From Hyphomicrobium sp. (GTDB taxonomy: Bacteria > Pseudomonadota > Alphaproteobacteria > Rhizobiales > Hyphomicrobiaceae): DNA of 64,000 bases. Position numbers and translations under genes: made by a program. This document shows positions 8,417 through 17,393 of the stretch, one piece after another. The notes under the pieces are model-generated. The model made no database searches. It saw only the letters and a program-made list of their open reading frames with translations, and was not told the origin of the DNA. The stretch covers positions 1 through 64,000 of the forward strand of contig JABFRT010000013.1 in NCBI GenBank assembly GCA_013141015.1, written 5' to 3'. Each line of letters starts with the position of its first letter. The first letter of the stretch is position 1.

Positions 8417-10353
8417 TCACCCCGGCTGTTGCGCTTCGGACATGAGGGACGCAATCGCGTCATCGAGTGACATGACGGTTTGCTCCTGCGAGCCGAGGCG
8501 GCGGACGGAGACGTTGCGCGCTTCGGTGTCGCGCATGCCGACGGCGAGGATGACGGGGACTTTGGCCAATGAGTGCTCGCGCACCTTGTAGCCGATTTTT
8601 TCGTTGCGAACGTCAGGTTCGACACGCAGGCCGGCTTCCTTGAACGCTGCGACGACTTCGGCGGCGTAGGGATCGGCTTCGCTGGTGATGGTCGCGACCA
8701 CGACCTGCAACGGTGCGAGCCAGAGCGGGAAATGACCGGCGTAGTTCTCGATCAAAATGCCGGTGAAGCGTTCGAGCGAGCCGAACATCGCGCGGTGGAT
8801 CATCACCGGCGTGACCTTGTCGGAATTCTCATCGATGTAAAACGCGCCGAGACGGCCCGCCAAGTTAAAGTCAACCTGGGTCGTGCCGCACTGCCATTCG
8901 CGGCCGATGGCGTCCTTTAAAACGTATTCGAGTTTGGGCCCATAAAACGCGCCTTCGCCCGGCTGCAATGCGGTTTTGATGCGGCCGTTCGACCGCTTGG
9001 TGACCTCATTGAGCACGTCCTGCAAAGCCTTCTCGGCCTTGTCCCACAGGTGGTCGGCCCCGACGCGCTTTTCAGGCCGGGTCGACAGCTTGATGAAAAT
9101 ATCTTCAAACCCGAAGTCTTTGTAGATCGACAACATCAGATCGTTGATCTTGAGGCATTCCTCCATGATCTGATTTTCGGTGATGAAGATATGCGCGTCG
9201 TCCTGGGTGAAGTGGCGCACGCGCAGCATGCCGTGCAGCGCGCCTGACGGTTCATAGCGATGCACCTTGCCGAACTCGGCGATCTTCAGCGGCAGGTCGC
9301 GATAGCTCTTCAAGCCGTGCTTATATATCTGCACGTGGCCCGGGCAGTTCATCGGCTTGCAGCAGAACACGCGCTCGTCGGGGAGCGTCGTCGTAAACAT
9401 GTTCTCGCCGTAGTTCTCCCAGTGGCCTGAGAGTTCCCAGAAATGCTTTTCCATCATGTCCGGCGAATTGACTTCGACGTAGCCAGCCTTCTGCTGCTGG
9501 CGGCGCATGTAGTTGATGAGCGTCTGGAACAGCGTCCAGCCTTGGGATGCCAGAAGACCGAGCCCGGCGCTTCTTCCTGGAAATGGAACAGATCCATTTC
9601 GCGGCCGAGCTTGCGATGATCGCGCTTCTCCGCTTCCTCGATTTGGCGCAGGTAAGCGTCGAGTTCCTCCTGCGTCGCGAACGCGGTGCCGTAGATGCGC
9701 TGCAGCTGCGGATTGTTGCTGTCGCCGCGCCAGTAAGCGCCTGCGAATTTCTGCAGCTTGAAGGCTTTACCGATGCCGCCCGTCGAGGTCATGTGCGGGC
9801 CGCGGCAGAGGTCGAACCATTCGCCTTGATTGTAGATCTTGAGATCCTGGCCTTCAGGAATCGCGTCAACGAGTTCGATTTTGAACAGCTCGCCCTTGTC
9901 GCGGAACACTTGGCGGGCCTTATCGCGGCTCCACACCTGCTTGGTGAAGGGCGCGTTCTTGCCGATGATCTCGTGCATCTTCTTTTCGATTTTGGCCATG
10001 TCTTCGGGGACGAAGGGTTCGGCCTTGGCGAAGTCGTAGAAGAAGCCGTTGTCGATCACCGGACCAATCGTCACCTGCGTGCCGGGCCACAGCGCTTGCA
10101 CGGCTTCGGCCATCACGTGGGCCGCGTCATGGCGAATGAGTTCGAGCGCTGCCACATCTGTGCGCGCCACGAAATTGATTGCCGCGTCTTTAAGAATAGG
10201 ATCGTGAAGATCGCTTAAGACACCGTCGAGTTGCATAGCAATCGTGCGCTTGGCAAGCGATGGCGAGATGCCTTTGGCGACATCGAAGCCGCTCGTTCCA
10301 GCGGCGACGGATTTGGTTTTGCCGTCGGGGAACGTAATCGTGACGTCAGTCAT
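8417..10353 (-). pseudogene. thrS: Threonine--tRNA ligase ThrS, one frameshift
   Basis: ThrS charges tRNA-Thr in the cytoplasm and is essential. The N-terminal frame has the TGS domain ([20 protein letters not shown]), the editing domain ([20 protein letters not shown]) and the start of the catalytic core ([12 protein letters not shown]). The second frame continues with [34 protein letters not shown] (zinc Cys), [13 protein letters not shown] and the anticodon-binding domain. The break is near 9541-9545, where AAGGCTGG should read AAGGGCTGG (KGWTLFQT). One missing G restores a protein of about 645 residues. Because the gene is essential, this is most likely a sequencing or assembly error. Confidence 0.93.
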
Positions 10354-10563
10354 GTCGTCTCTCCTTTGCTCACTCGCCGCATACCAATCGGCGTAAGTCG
10401 ATGTCAGGCGACGAAATCGCGGGATTTGGCCAAAGAGTCAAGCCGGGGACCGGGGACGCGCACGCATTCGATAAAATTTGAAAGACTTTCGGGGGCGGTT
10501 TTCAACCATCCGCCGCTAGGGTGGCGGCTCACGTCACCAACGCCTTAAGGGGTATTTTCTGTC

Positions 10564-11057
10564 ATGGCAGCGCCGAAACTGGTCATCCGCAAGGGTATGT
10601 TCCTGATCCAGGGGAAAGTGCGCGCCTGCTGCCGGTGCAAGCCATTGTCGCGCCGGAAGTCCGCGCCGTTCTGAACGAACACTTCATGGCCGAAGCCCTG
10701 TTCAAGCGGTCGCTGTATTCCGGCACCTGGCTTCATTGGCGCGCTCGCCATTCCGCTTAAGACTCGCAGGTCCCGTCAGTGTTCTTGAAGAATGATGCGT
10801 GCCCTGAAATTGCGGTCAAGACCATCCTCGCCGGGCAGCTGCATCAAGGCGCCAACGTTTGGGAAATGATGGCGTTCGAGTTCATCTCCAAAATCGCCTT
10901 CGATAACTTCGCGGCGCTGGTCCAGATGATCGGCGAAATGGGCACCGATGTGGTCTATGCCGGCAATGGCGTCGCCATCACCAACATCGAACAGTTCGAC
11001 GCCGACACCAAGGCCGAGATCGAAGCGCTGACGCAGCCGGCGGAGTTGGCGGCGTAA
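10564..11057 (+). pseudogene. Unrecognised protein, broken by about three indels
   Basis: I do not recognise this gene. From the ATG at 10564 the frame reads MAAPKLVIRKGMFLIQ. It then continues in another frame as ESARLLPVQAIVAPEVRAVL and FMAEALFKRSLYSGT, shifts to GFIGALAIPLKT, and returns to VPSVFLKNDACPEIAVKTIL, ending at 11057 after AEIEALTQPAELAA. Joined, the protein is about 165 residues, with a hydrophobic FIGALAIPL and helical C-terminus. The coherent amino-acid composition across the breaks near 10612, 10725 and 10765 supports one original gene. It is convergent with yidD. Confidence 0.5.
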
Positions 11058-11067
11058 CGCCAGCGCT

Positions 11068-11361
11068 CTACTTCCAGCGGCCATAGCGCCAGGGGGCAAG
11101 CGCGTGATGCTGGTCGCGGATATCGGGCACCGGGTCAACGCCGTGCGTGCCGCCCGGGCCGCAGCGTTTGAGCCGTGAGACCACCAGCCAGAGCCCGCGC
11201 CACGCGCCGTTCTTATCGATGGCTTCGATGGCATATTCCGAGCACGTCGGCCAATGACGGCAGTTCTGGCCAACGAACGCCTTGAACGTGTAGCGGTAGA
11301 TGTAGATGGGGAGTTTGAGCGCGGTGCTGGCCAAACCTGCACCATTCGACCTAGCAGGCAC
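11068..11361 (-). CDS. yidD: Membrane protein insertion efficiency factor YidD
   Basis: A 97-residue peripheral inner-membrane protein that assists YidC-dependent membrane protein insertion. It has the family core IYRYTFKAFVGQNCRHWPTC then SEYAIEAIDKNGAWRG, and RCGPGGTHGVDPVP with the conserved Cys residues. Its neighbours in related genomes are often the IscU-like gene and thrS; here a two-gene accessory module separates it from the IscU-like gene. The start at 11361 gives the normal family length. Confidence 0.93.
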   Translation of the reverse strand: MPARSNGAGLASTALKLPIYIYRYTFKAFVGQNCRHWPTCSEYAIEAIDKNGAWRGLWLVVSRLKRCGPGGTHGVDPVPDIRDQHHALAPWRYGRWK

Positions 11362-11372
11362 GAAGAAATCTC

Positions 11373-11975
11373 CTACAACCGAACCCTAAGATCATGAATT
11401 ACAGAAGGGTCCTTCACGGCAATCTGAACGTGAGACTGATTGAAAAGATACGAGTTCAAACAATGCTGGCGACCAAATGAGAAAGGCGCGCGGATGCTTC
11501 GAGCGATAAAGCCATCCTCCTGCAAGTAGTCCCAAAGAGCATTCATCACCTTAAAATCTGCAAACGTCTTGCGGAACGTTTCGGGCGGCATATCTACATC
11601 GCCGACGATAATCTTTGCACCGCGCGCCGTTACAAGCCGCAATCCATGCTGGCTGGGTAGTTCGCCAGCCTTCTCGAGTTGAATCACAACATTAGCAATG
11701 GCAGCGTTCCAACTTTGCTCAAACATGTCGAGGCAATCAACGAGATCGATATCAGCGATCAATATGGCCGGAACAGCGTCAATTTCACCTTTTTCACGCA
11801 CCGCTTCACGCACTGCCTTGCGCGCGTAGGTCCATGCCAGAGTCTCCGACGCTTCAAAAAAATAGATACCCGTACCCAACCACTCCTCAGGACTTTTGGA
11901 AGGCTGGAAATTTCCGGCTAGTATGGCGTCGGCGCTAGTACGCGTTGTTCCGTGATATGCCTTCACCCGCATCAT
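11373..11975 (-). CDS. Putative ADP-ribosyltransferase-fold protein, toxin-like
   Basis: A 200-residue protein of unknown role. The N-terminus has KAYHGTT (residues 5-11) and WLGTGIYFFEA (32-42). The HGT...G.G.YF pattern recalls the NAD-binding half of ART-fold proteins such as the DUF3990 and PARP-like groups. Family membership is inference from this pattern; I cannot point to a catalytic Glu. The ATG at 11975 follows a GGGGGG site. It is 31 nt downstream of the coiled-coil gene on the same strand, so the two likely form a unit. Base composition is less GC-rich than in the flanking yidD and IscU-like genes. A toxin or phage-defence effector is a reasonable guess. Confidence 0.55.
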   Translation of the reverse strand: MMRVKAYHGTTRTSADAILAGNFQPSKSPEEWLGTGIYFFEASETLAWTYARKAVREAVREKGEIDAVPAILIADIDLVDCLDMFEQSWNAAIANVVIQLEKAGELPSQHGLRLVTARGAKIIVGDVDMPPETFRKTFADFKVMNALWDYLQEDGFIARSIRAPFSFGRQHCLNSYLFNQSHVQIAVKDPSVIHDLRVRL

Positions 11976-12006
11976 CAGTGCCCCCCGCAAGACAATGATC
12001 AACGAG

Positions 12007-12876
12007 TTACTTAGCAACCCTCTTCTTGGCAAGCCCTTTGGTCAACCGCTCTTGAATTTCACTTGCGGCCTTCTCAGCGCGAAGCGAGACGGAGTTCGGC
12101 GTGTCACTAAGAACGCGCTTTGCCACCCGTCCTGAACGCGCAGCTCCTTTCGATTTCTTCATTTTTGCAAGCGCCCATTTGAGATCGTCATCCATAAGAT
12201 CGACTCCGGTCGCAGCGTCGAGAGTATCGTTGGGCGCGGGAGTAAACGCCACTTGAGGAACAACCCGTTCGGCTTGCTTGAGTTCCGCCAACTCGCGCTT
12301 AAGATGAGCTATTGCACGATTTTGGACCGCATTCTCGCGCTTCAGTTCTGCGATGCTGTGATCGCGCATCGTGAGCATCGCATTCAGACGCCGCAGATTG
12401 CGGTTTGACGGCGAACCACTGCTTGGCTGGTCTACGCGCCGGTAAATCTCTCCTCCACTGCGAACCTGTCCTTTTAGTTCTATATAACCCGGATTAATCA
12501 CCCCGCGGACCCGCCCAACTGAACTCCAGGCGAGTTCTGTATCTGCAGGAATAGTCACAGCGATAGCGCCTACACCTTTGGATTCGCGTTTGGTGGCCGT
12601 ATCGGGCAGAACACGCGCCCGATAGGCTGGCGGCTTCGACGATAGCCGCACCCGTCCCAATTGCCCGATTATGTCATGCTTCTTTGTCAACGCACCGTCC
12701 TTGGTATTGGCAAGCCATAAGCTACGCCACATAAGCAATCGGGTCATCCCCCTGCAGAATTTGAACCAGATTAAGGCTACTGGATGGTGCCAGAGTCGAT
12801 CAAAACCGGCAATTTTCGCTGAGAACTGCCTCGATAATGCGACTTCCTGTGGCCCAATCACGACAATCAAAGGCAT
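12007..12876 (-). CDS. Coiled-coil protein of unknown function, partner of the ART-like gene
   Basis: About 289 residues from the ATG at 12876; the frame stays open further upstream into the IscU-like gene, so the start is uncertain. I do not recognise the family. Around residues 160-200 there is a clear coiled coil (MLTMRDHSIAELKREN, AIAHLKRELAELKQAE). The C-terminus is Lys/Arg/Ala-rich (KKSKGAARSGRVAKR, LTKGLAKKRVAK), which could bind nucleic acid. The N-terminal half has no visible catalytic motif. Placed directly upstream of the ART-like gene, it could be its antitoxin, adaptor or regulator. Confidence 0.5.
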   Translation of the reverse strand: MPLIVVIGPQEVALSRQFSAKIAGFDRLWHHPVALIWFKFCRGMTRLLMWRSLWLANTKDGALTKKHDIIGQLGRVRLSSKPPAYRARVLPDTATKRESKGVGAIAVTIPADTELAWSSVGRVRGVINPGYIELKGQVRSGGEIYRRVDQPSSGSPSNRNLRRLNAMLTMRDHSIAELKRENAVQNRAIAHLKRELAELKQAERVVPQVAFTPAPNDTLDAATGVDLMDDDLKWALAKMKKSKGAARSGRVAKRVLSDTPNSVSLRAEKAASEIQERLTKGLAKKRVAK

Positions 12877-12895
12877 TCTACCGCAACTTCCCGTT

Positions 12896-13336
12896 TTAGC
12901 TCCGTGAGCCGACGACCTTAGCCAGCGCCTTTTCGACAGCGTCGAAAACCAGCAAGGTTGACGCGTGCCGCGCCTTATAATGGCGGACAGGTTCGAGAAC
13001 GCCGAGATCGGCCCAGCGCCCGGTTGGTGGTGGGCCACCGGATTTCAACATGGCGCGCATCTGTTCAGCGATTGTGTGAAAGTCCTGCGGCGAAGTCCCA
13101 ACGATCTCGCGCGCCACGACAGACGCCGCCGCTTGCCCAAGCAGGCAGGCCTTGACGGTCGCGCCGTAGTCTGAGACGCGGCCGCCCGACATTTTGAGAT
13201 CGACCTCGATGGTTGAGCCGCACAGCTTTGAGTGGGCGCTGGCCGTTGCGTCTGGATCGGGCAAGCGTGCATTGCCGGTCATGGCGCCCGCCAGTTCGAG
13301 AATGCGGGTATTATAAATCTCGTCCAGATCGGCCAT
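12896..13336 (-). CDS. IscU/NifU-like iron-sulfur cluster scaffold protein
   Basis: A 146-residue protein of the IscU-like scaffold family, which assembles Fe-S clusters for transfer to apoproteins. Conserved segments are LDEIYNTRILELAG, HSKLCGSTIEVDLKM and VKACLLGQAAASVVA, each with one Cys, and RHASTLLVFDAVEKAL, where the third Cys of classic IscU is replaced. The ATG at 13336 is chosen because MADLDEIYN is the family start; the longer frame runs into the folE promoter. It is transcribed divergently from folE. Confidence 0.85.
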   Translation of the reverse strand: MADLDEIYNTRILELAGAMTGNARLPDPDATASAHSKLCGSTIEVDLKMSGGRVSDYGATVKACLLGQAAASVVAREIVGTSPQDFHTIAEQMRAMLKSGGPPPTGRWADLGVLEPVRHYKARHASTLLVFDAVEKALAKVVGSRS

Positions 13337-13440
13337 ATTTGCCTGTTCCTTGACTTGCAGCTTCCGGCCGCTACCGGCTTTAATCCGGGCGCCCGTAACC
13401 TTGCTGCCGCGGACCCTCGTCCAAATCGCCGCAACTGCGT

Positions 13441-13500
13441 ATATAGTGGCAAATGCCAAGACTTGCGAGGCACCCTGCAGCAGCGCCAAAGGAGCCCGGG
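13441..13500 (+). promoter_or_regulatory. folE promoter and 5' leader
   Basis: A TATATA box at 13441-13446 is a plausible -10 element. Transcription would begin near 13452, leaving a leader of about 50 nt before the preferred TTG start. The leader contains the palindrome TGGCAAATGCCA and ends in AAAGGAG. Some alphaproteobacterial folE genes carry a tetrahydrofolate riboswitch (THF-II, folE motif) overlapping the ribosome-binding site. Whether this leader folds that way cannot be decided by eye. Confidence 0.35.
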
Positions 13501-14121
13501 TTGACCAAAAAGCCGCTACTTGCGCCGAACATCGCCCCCCTGCCCCCGCGCCGCCCGTCGCGCGCGGAGGCGGAGGATGCAGTGCGTACGCTGCTCGCCT
13601 GGGCCGGCGATGACCCGGCACGCCCCGGTCTGATCGATACGCCCGCCCGGGTGGCTGATGCCTATGGCGAGTATTTCTCCGGCTATCGCGCCGACGCCGC
13701 CGCTGAACTTGCGACCACCTTCGAAGAGACCGCCGGCTACGACGATATCGTGCTGCTGAAGGACATCCGCTTCGAAAGCCATTGCGAACATCACATCGCG
13801 CCGTTTGCTGGCATCGCCCACGTCGCCTACATGCCGTCGGGGCGTATCGTTGGATTGTCGAAGCTGGCGCGGGTTGTTGAGATTTTCGCCCGCCGCCTGC
13901 AGACGCAGGAAGCGCTGACCAGCGAAGTGGCGGCGACGATCATGACGGCGCTGGCACCGCAAGGCGTTGCGGTCATGATGAGCGCGGAGCACACCTGCAT
14001 GTCGGCACGCGGCGTGCGCCAGCCGCATGTGACGACGGTGACGTCGCGCTTTCTCGGGCGTTTTGAAAGCGAGACGGCCCTGCGCGACCGCTTTATGATG
14101 ATGGTGCATGCGCCAAGGTAG
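13501..14121 (+). CDS. folE: GTP cyclohydrolase I FolE
   Basis: FolE converts GTP to dihydroneopterin triphosphate, the first step of folate synthesis and also the entry to queuosine synthesis, whose genes lie at the left edge. The active-site and zinc motifs ESHCEHHIAPF, GLSKLARVVEIFARRLQTQE and HTCMSARGVRQ are intact. A TTG at 13501 with AAAGGAG 7 nt upstream is preferred. An in-frame ATG at 13453 would give 222 residues but sits at the predicted transcription start. The gene is followed 53 nt later by hisI. Confidence 0.92.
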   Translation: MTKKPLLAPNIAPLPPRRPSRAEAEDAVRTLLAWAGDDPARPGLIDTPARVADAYGEYFSGYRADAAAELATTFEETAGYDDIVLLKDIRFESHCEHHIAPFAGIAHVAYMPSGRIVGLSKLARVVEIFARRLQTQEALTSEVAATIMTALAPQGVAVMMSAEHTCMSARGVRQPHVTTVTSRFLGRFESETALRDRFMMMVHAPR

Positions 14122-14174
14122 ACTTTACGCTTATCCGCCACGCCGCCCATCCAAAGACAAAATGATATCGAGAC

Positions 14175-14615
14175 ATGACCCAAATTTTCTCAGCCCGCAC
14201 ATCACCTTCGTCGATTGAAAAGAGTGACATCTTCCAACCGAAGTTCGATGGCGACGGATTGATACCGGCTATTGTTACGGATGATGCGTCAGGCAATGTG
14301 CTGATGTTCGCGTTTATGAATGCAACAGCGCTGTCGTTGACACTTGAATCCGGCATCGCCCACTTCTGGAGCCGCTCGCGCAACAGGCTTTGGAAGAAGG
14401 GCGAGGAGAGCGGCAACCTGCTCAGCGTCGTTGAAATCCGCACCGACTGCGATCAGGACGTGGTCTGGATCAGGGCGAACGTGGCGGGCGATGGCGTCGC
14501 CTGCCACACCGGTGCGGTGTCGTGCTTCTATCGCAAACTGGTCGCCGCGCCCGATGCGCAAAGCGGCGTGCGTCTGGTCAATGCTGCACTGCGAGACGAT
14601 GCTGCAAAGACATAA
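14175..14615 (+). CDS. hisI: Phosphoribosyl-AMP cyclohydrolase HisI
   Basis: HisI opens the adenine ring of phosphoribosyl-AMP in histidine synthesis. The 146-residue protein has [27 protein letters not shown] (metal-binding Asp cluster) and [12 protein letters not shown] (zinc Cys). There is no HisE domain, so the pyrophosphohydrolase must be encoded elsewhere. The folE-hisI order is common in alphaproteobacteria. Confidence 0.95.
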   Translation: MTQIFSARTSPSSIEKSDIFQPKFDGDGLIPAIVTDDASGNVLMFAFMNATALSLTLESGIAHFWSRSRNRLWKKGEESGNLLSVVEIRTDCDQDVVWIRANVAGDGVACHTGAVSCFYRKLVAAPDAQSGVRLVNAALRDDAAKT

Positions 14616-14787
14616 CGTCAACGTGAGACTTTCGGCCCTTGCGGCTATTCACGGCTTCCTTACGTTTCAGTAGGGAGGTCTTAAGCCCGTTCGGGTAGTC
14701 TGATTAAATGTGTTTTGAAGACCTGAACCGTTTGCCCAATTGCCGTGACATATTTGGGGAAGGGTTGTGGTTGTCAGGAGTACCGCT

Positions 14788-15819
14788 ATGGCGGGCGTGA
14801 AAATCGGTTTGGCACTTGGCGGCGGCGCGGCGCGCGGATGGGCGCATATCGGCGTTCTCAAAGCTCTGCATGAAGCTGGCATCCGCCCCGACATCATTGC
14901 CGGCACATCCATCGGCGCTGTCGTCGGCGGCTGCTATTCCTCAGGACATCTGGCAGATCTCGAAGGCTTTGCGCGCGAACTGACGCCGCGCCGCATCTTC
15001 GGCTATCTCGATTTCAATCTCGCCGGCAATGGGCTGATCGGCGGACAGAAACTCTGCGACCGTCTGGACCGCCACCTCGGCGACCGTCTGATCGAGGACC
15101 TCGATACGCGCTTCACGGCGGTGGCAACCGAAATCGGTACGGGTCACGAACATTGGCTTTCGCGCGGCAAGCTGGTCGATGCGGTGCGCGCGTCGTATGC
15201 GCTGCCGGGTATTTTCAAACCGGTTCGCGTCAATGGCCGTTGGCTGTTTGACGGCGCGCTGGTCAATCCAATCCCGGTATCTGTGTGCCGGGCGCTTGGC
15301 GCGCGCTACGTGATCGCCGTCAACCTGAATTTCGATGTGCTTGGCCGCGGCTCGGTCGTACCCTCGCCCGACGTTCATTTCGATGACGACGGCCCAGCGG
15401 ACGAGCCGGTTGCCGAACTGATCGAGACACCAGCGCGCGGTATGCGCGGGCTGCTGCAACGCCAGATTTTTGGCCGCGGCGATGGCGCGCCTGGAATTTC
15501 AACCGTGATGGTCGATGCGTTCAACATCGTGCAGGACCGCATTGCCCGGTCGCGGCTGGCCGGCGACCCGCCCGACGCAATGATTTCGCCACGGCTTCAG
15601 GATGTCGGCCTGTTTGACTTCCATCGCGCCGATGAACTGATCGCGCGCGGCATGCAGGCGGCGAACCGGCAGCTCGAAGACATCAGCCGCGAAATCGATA
15701 CAAGAACGCCAAAGCGGGGCACATCGGCCACCGCTCAGGCGTCATATCAATCGTCAAATCTGGCGTCCGTTCAGCCGGGCAGCAGCGGCAAAGCGTTGCT
15801 TCAGCCGGTTGCCAAGTAG
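14788..15819 (+). CDS. Patatin-like phospholipase (RssA-type)
   Basis: A 343-residue patatin-fold acyl hydrolase, predicted to cleave lipid acyl esters with a Ser-Asp dyad. The oxyanion motif GLALGGGAARG (residues 7-17), the nucleophile motif GTSIG (Ser41) and DGALVNPIPV (Asp near 155) are all present. The ATG at 14788 has AGGAG 9 nt upstream; the longer GTG start at 14767 is less likely. The last 19 nt overlap the convergent CBS-domain gene. The C-terminal 40 residues are low-complexity. Confidence 0.9.
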   Translation: MAGVKIGLALGGGAARGWAHIGVLKALHEAGIRPDIIAGTSIGAVVGGCYSSGHLADLEGFARELTPRRIFGYLDFNLAGNGLIGGQKLCDRLDRHLGDRLIEDLDTRFTAVATEIGTGHEHWLSRGKLVDAVRASYALPGIFKPVRVNGRWLFDGALVNPIPVSVCRALGARYVIAVNLNFDVLGRGSVVPSPDVHFDDDGPADEPVAELIETPARGMRGLLQRQIFGRGDGAPGISTVMVDAFNIVQDRIARSRLAGDPPDAMISPRLQDVGLFDFHRADELIARGMQAANRQLEDISREIDTRTPKRGTSATAQASYQSSNLASVQPGSSGKALLQPVAK

Positions 15820-16232
15820 CCGCGCATCGCGCTGACTTCAAGTTCGACTTCGGCGGTGTGGTGTTTGACCACGTCGCCGATTGAAATAATGCCGACAAGC
15901 GCGCCATCTTCAAGCACCGGCAAATGGCGGAAGCGGCCCGATGTCATAGCGCCCATCACTTCATCAAGCGTGCAATTGCGGCTGCAGGTTTTGACGTCGC
16001 GCGTCATGCCATCGCTGGCCAGCATTGATAGGGCCTTGGCGCCATGTTCTGAAACCAAACGGATAATGTCGCGCTCAGAGATGATGCCAGCAACCTTGCC
16101 GTTGTCGCCGACGATGACCACCGCGCCGATCTTCTTCTTGGCCAAACTGGCTGCAATGTCCTGGATGGTGTCTTCCGGACGGGCCGTTGATACGCCGCGA
16201 GCCTTGGTCTTCAGAATTTGTCCGATATTCAA
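15801..16232 (-). CDS. Tandem CBS-domain protein
   Basis: A 143-residue protein made of two CBS domains (about 8-62 and 75-130), a module that binds adenine nucleotides and senses energy state. Motifs are DIAASLAKKKIGAVVIVGDN then GIISERDIIRLVSEHG, and GRFRHLPVLEDGALVGIIS. The TTG at 16232 is chosen because GGAGG precedes it and LNIGQILKTK is the family beginning. The longer frame to 16421 has an unlikely Cys/Arg-rich start. No effector domain is attached. Confidence 0.88.
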   Translation of the reverse strand: MNIGQILKTKARGVSTARPEDTIQDIAASLAKKKIGAVVIVGDNGKVAGIISERDIIRLVSEHGAKALSMLASDGMTRDVKTCSRNCTLDEVMGAMTSGRFRHLPVLEDGALVGIISIGDVVKHHTAEVELEVSAMRGYLATG

Positions 16233-16442
16233 TGTCTCAGCCTCCGGTCGTTCACAGCATGCTGAACAGACAACGCGCCAGCGTCTGAATTCGTCGCTGG
16301 CTGCCGCTGGATTTTGCCAGCAACTGCAAGCGAACCGGCGTCGGTCCAACAGCACGCGGCGATTGTTCGCCCCAATTTCAAATCCGGGATCTTCCGTCCT
16401 GGTTTGCAAAAGGTGCGACAACTTGGCTGCAAACGCAAGGGC

Positions 16443-17171
16443 TCATTCGGCTTCTCCGCCATATGGTGAAGCCTTTTGCGGCGCGGCATCGAACAGTGCG
16501 AATGCGAACAAGCCGTAGAAATAGCCGCCGAGATGCGCTTCCCAGGCGATGGCTCCAGCTTCTCCCAGCTGTCCAAAGCCAATCAGCGCCAGAAGATTGA
16601 TGCCCACAAAAACCAACGATGAGATGACGATGCGCCGGTCGGTGACGATTTGCAGGAAGGTCATGCGCGGTATGGCGGCCGGGTCGTCGCGCAGCAAATA
16701 GCCTTGGCGGGCATCAATCGCGTTAAACAGAAAGCACATCACCCCGCCCATCATTGCGGCAACCGCGCCGGACGCACCGATGACGGGCGCGGCAAGGCCT
16801 GGGTTGACAATGAGGAACAACAAAGCGCCCGCGACACCGCCGCCGAGCGCAAACATCAAGAACCGCAATGCGCCCATCCGGCGGTTCAATACCGATCCGA
16901 AAGCCGCCATCCACGCACTATTGATGGCGAGGTGGAACCAATCGGCATGCAGAAACATGTGACTGACGAAGGAGGTGGCCCCGGCCACGTTGCCGCCTGG
17001 AATTTCGCCGGCAAAACCCGCGTAGCGCGCCGGAATAAAGGCCAGCGCCAACAGCCACCATTCTGCGTCCTGCGGATGAAGCGCAAGCCGCGCCGCGTGT
17101 ACGGCAATGAATACCGCGATCAGGGCCAACACCATGCCCGGCACGTTGAAAATTGGTTCCGACGTTCTCAA
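16443..17171 (-). CDS. Rhomboid family intramembrane serine protease
   Basis: A 242-residue integral membrane protease with about six to seven hydrophobic segments. The catalytic dyad is visible: Ser134 in VIGASGAVAAMMG and His213 in WEAHLGGYFYG. Asn84 in HLAINSAWM matches the conserved oxyanion residue. The TTG at 17171 follows GGAGG and puts EPIFNVP near the N-terminus as in relatives. The open frame continues to 17981 but that part is the shadow of the PAS gene. Substrates are unknown. Confidence 0.9.
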   Translation of the reverse strand: MRTSEPIFNVPGMVLALIAVFIAVHAARLALHPQDAEWWLLALAFIPARYAGFAGEIPGGNVAGATSFVSHMFLHADWFHLAINSAWMAAFGSVLNRRMGALRFLMFALGGGVAGALLFLIVNPGLAAPVIGASGAVAAMMGGVMCFLFNAIDARQGYLLRDDPAAIPRMTFLQIVTDRRIVISSLVFVGINLLALIGFGQLGEAGAIAWEAHLGGYFYGLFAFALFDAAPQKASPYGGEAE

Positions 17172-17393
17172 CGCAGGGCCCTCCACGGCCGGGAACCGGC
17201 CAACGGACCCCCAAACATAACCCAAAGTGTTAACGTTCTCAGCCGCTACCCGCAAGCTGTGCCGGGAGCCTTGTGGCCCTGGCACGATCAATGCTCCCAC
17301 CCCCACACAACACCACGCCCCGAGGTAAACCGGTGTGCCGGAATGGCACGGCGGGTCTCGCGGGCAGTAACGGACAAGGGATGGCCGGTCACG

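Noticed and set aside
16650-17393. Long open frame upstream of the PAS gene, in the same frame
   Set aside because: It is antisense to the rhomboid gene, whose motifs are clear; its translation is Arg/His-rich with no domain. The PAS protein starts at 17394.
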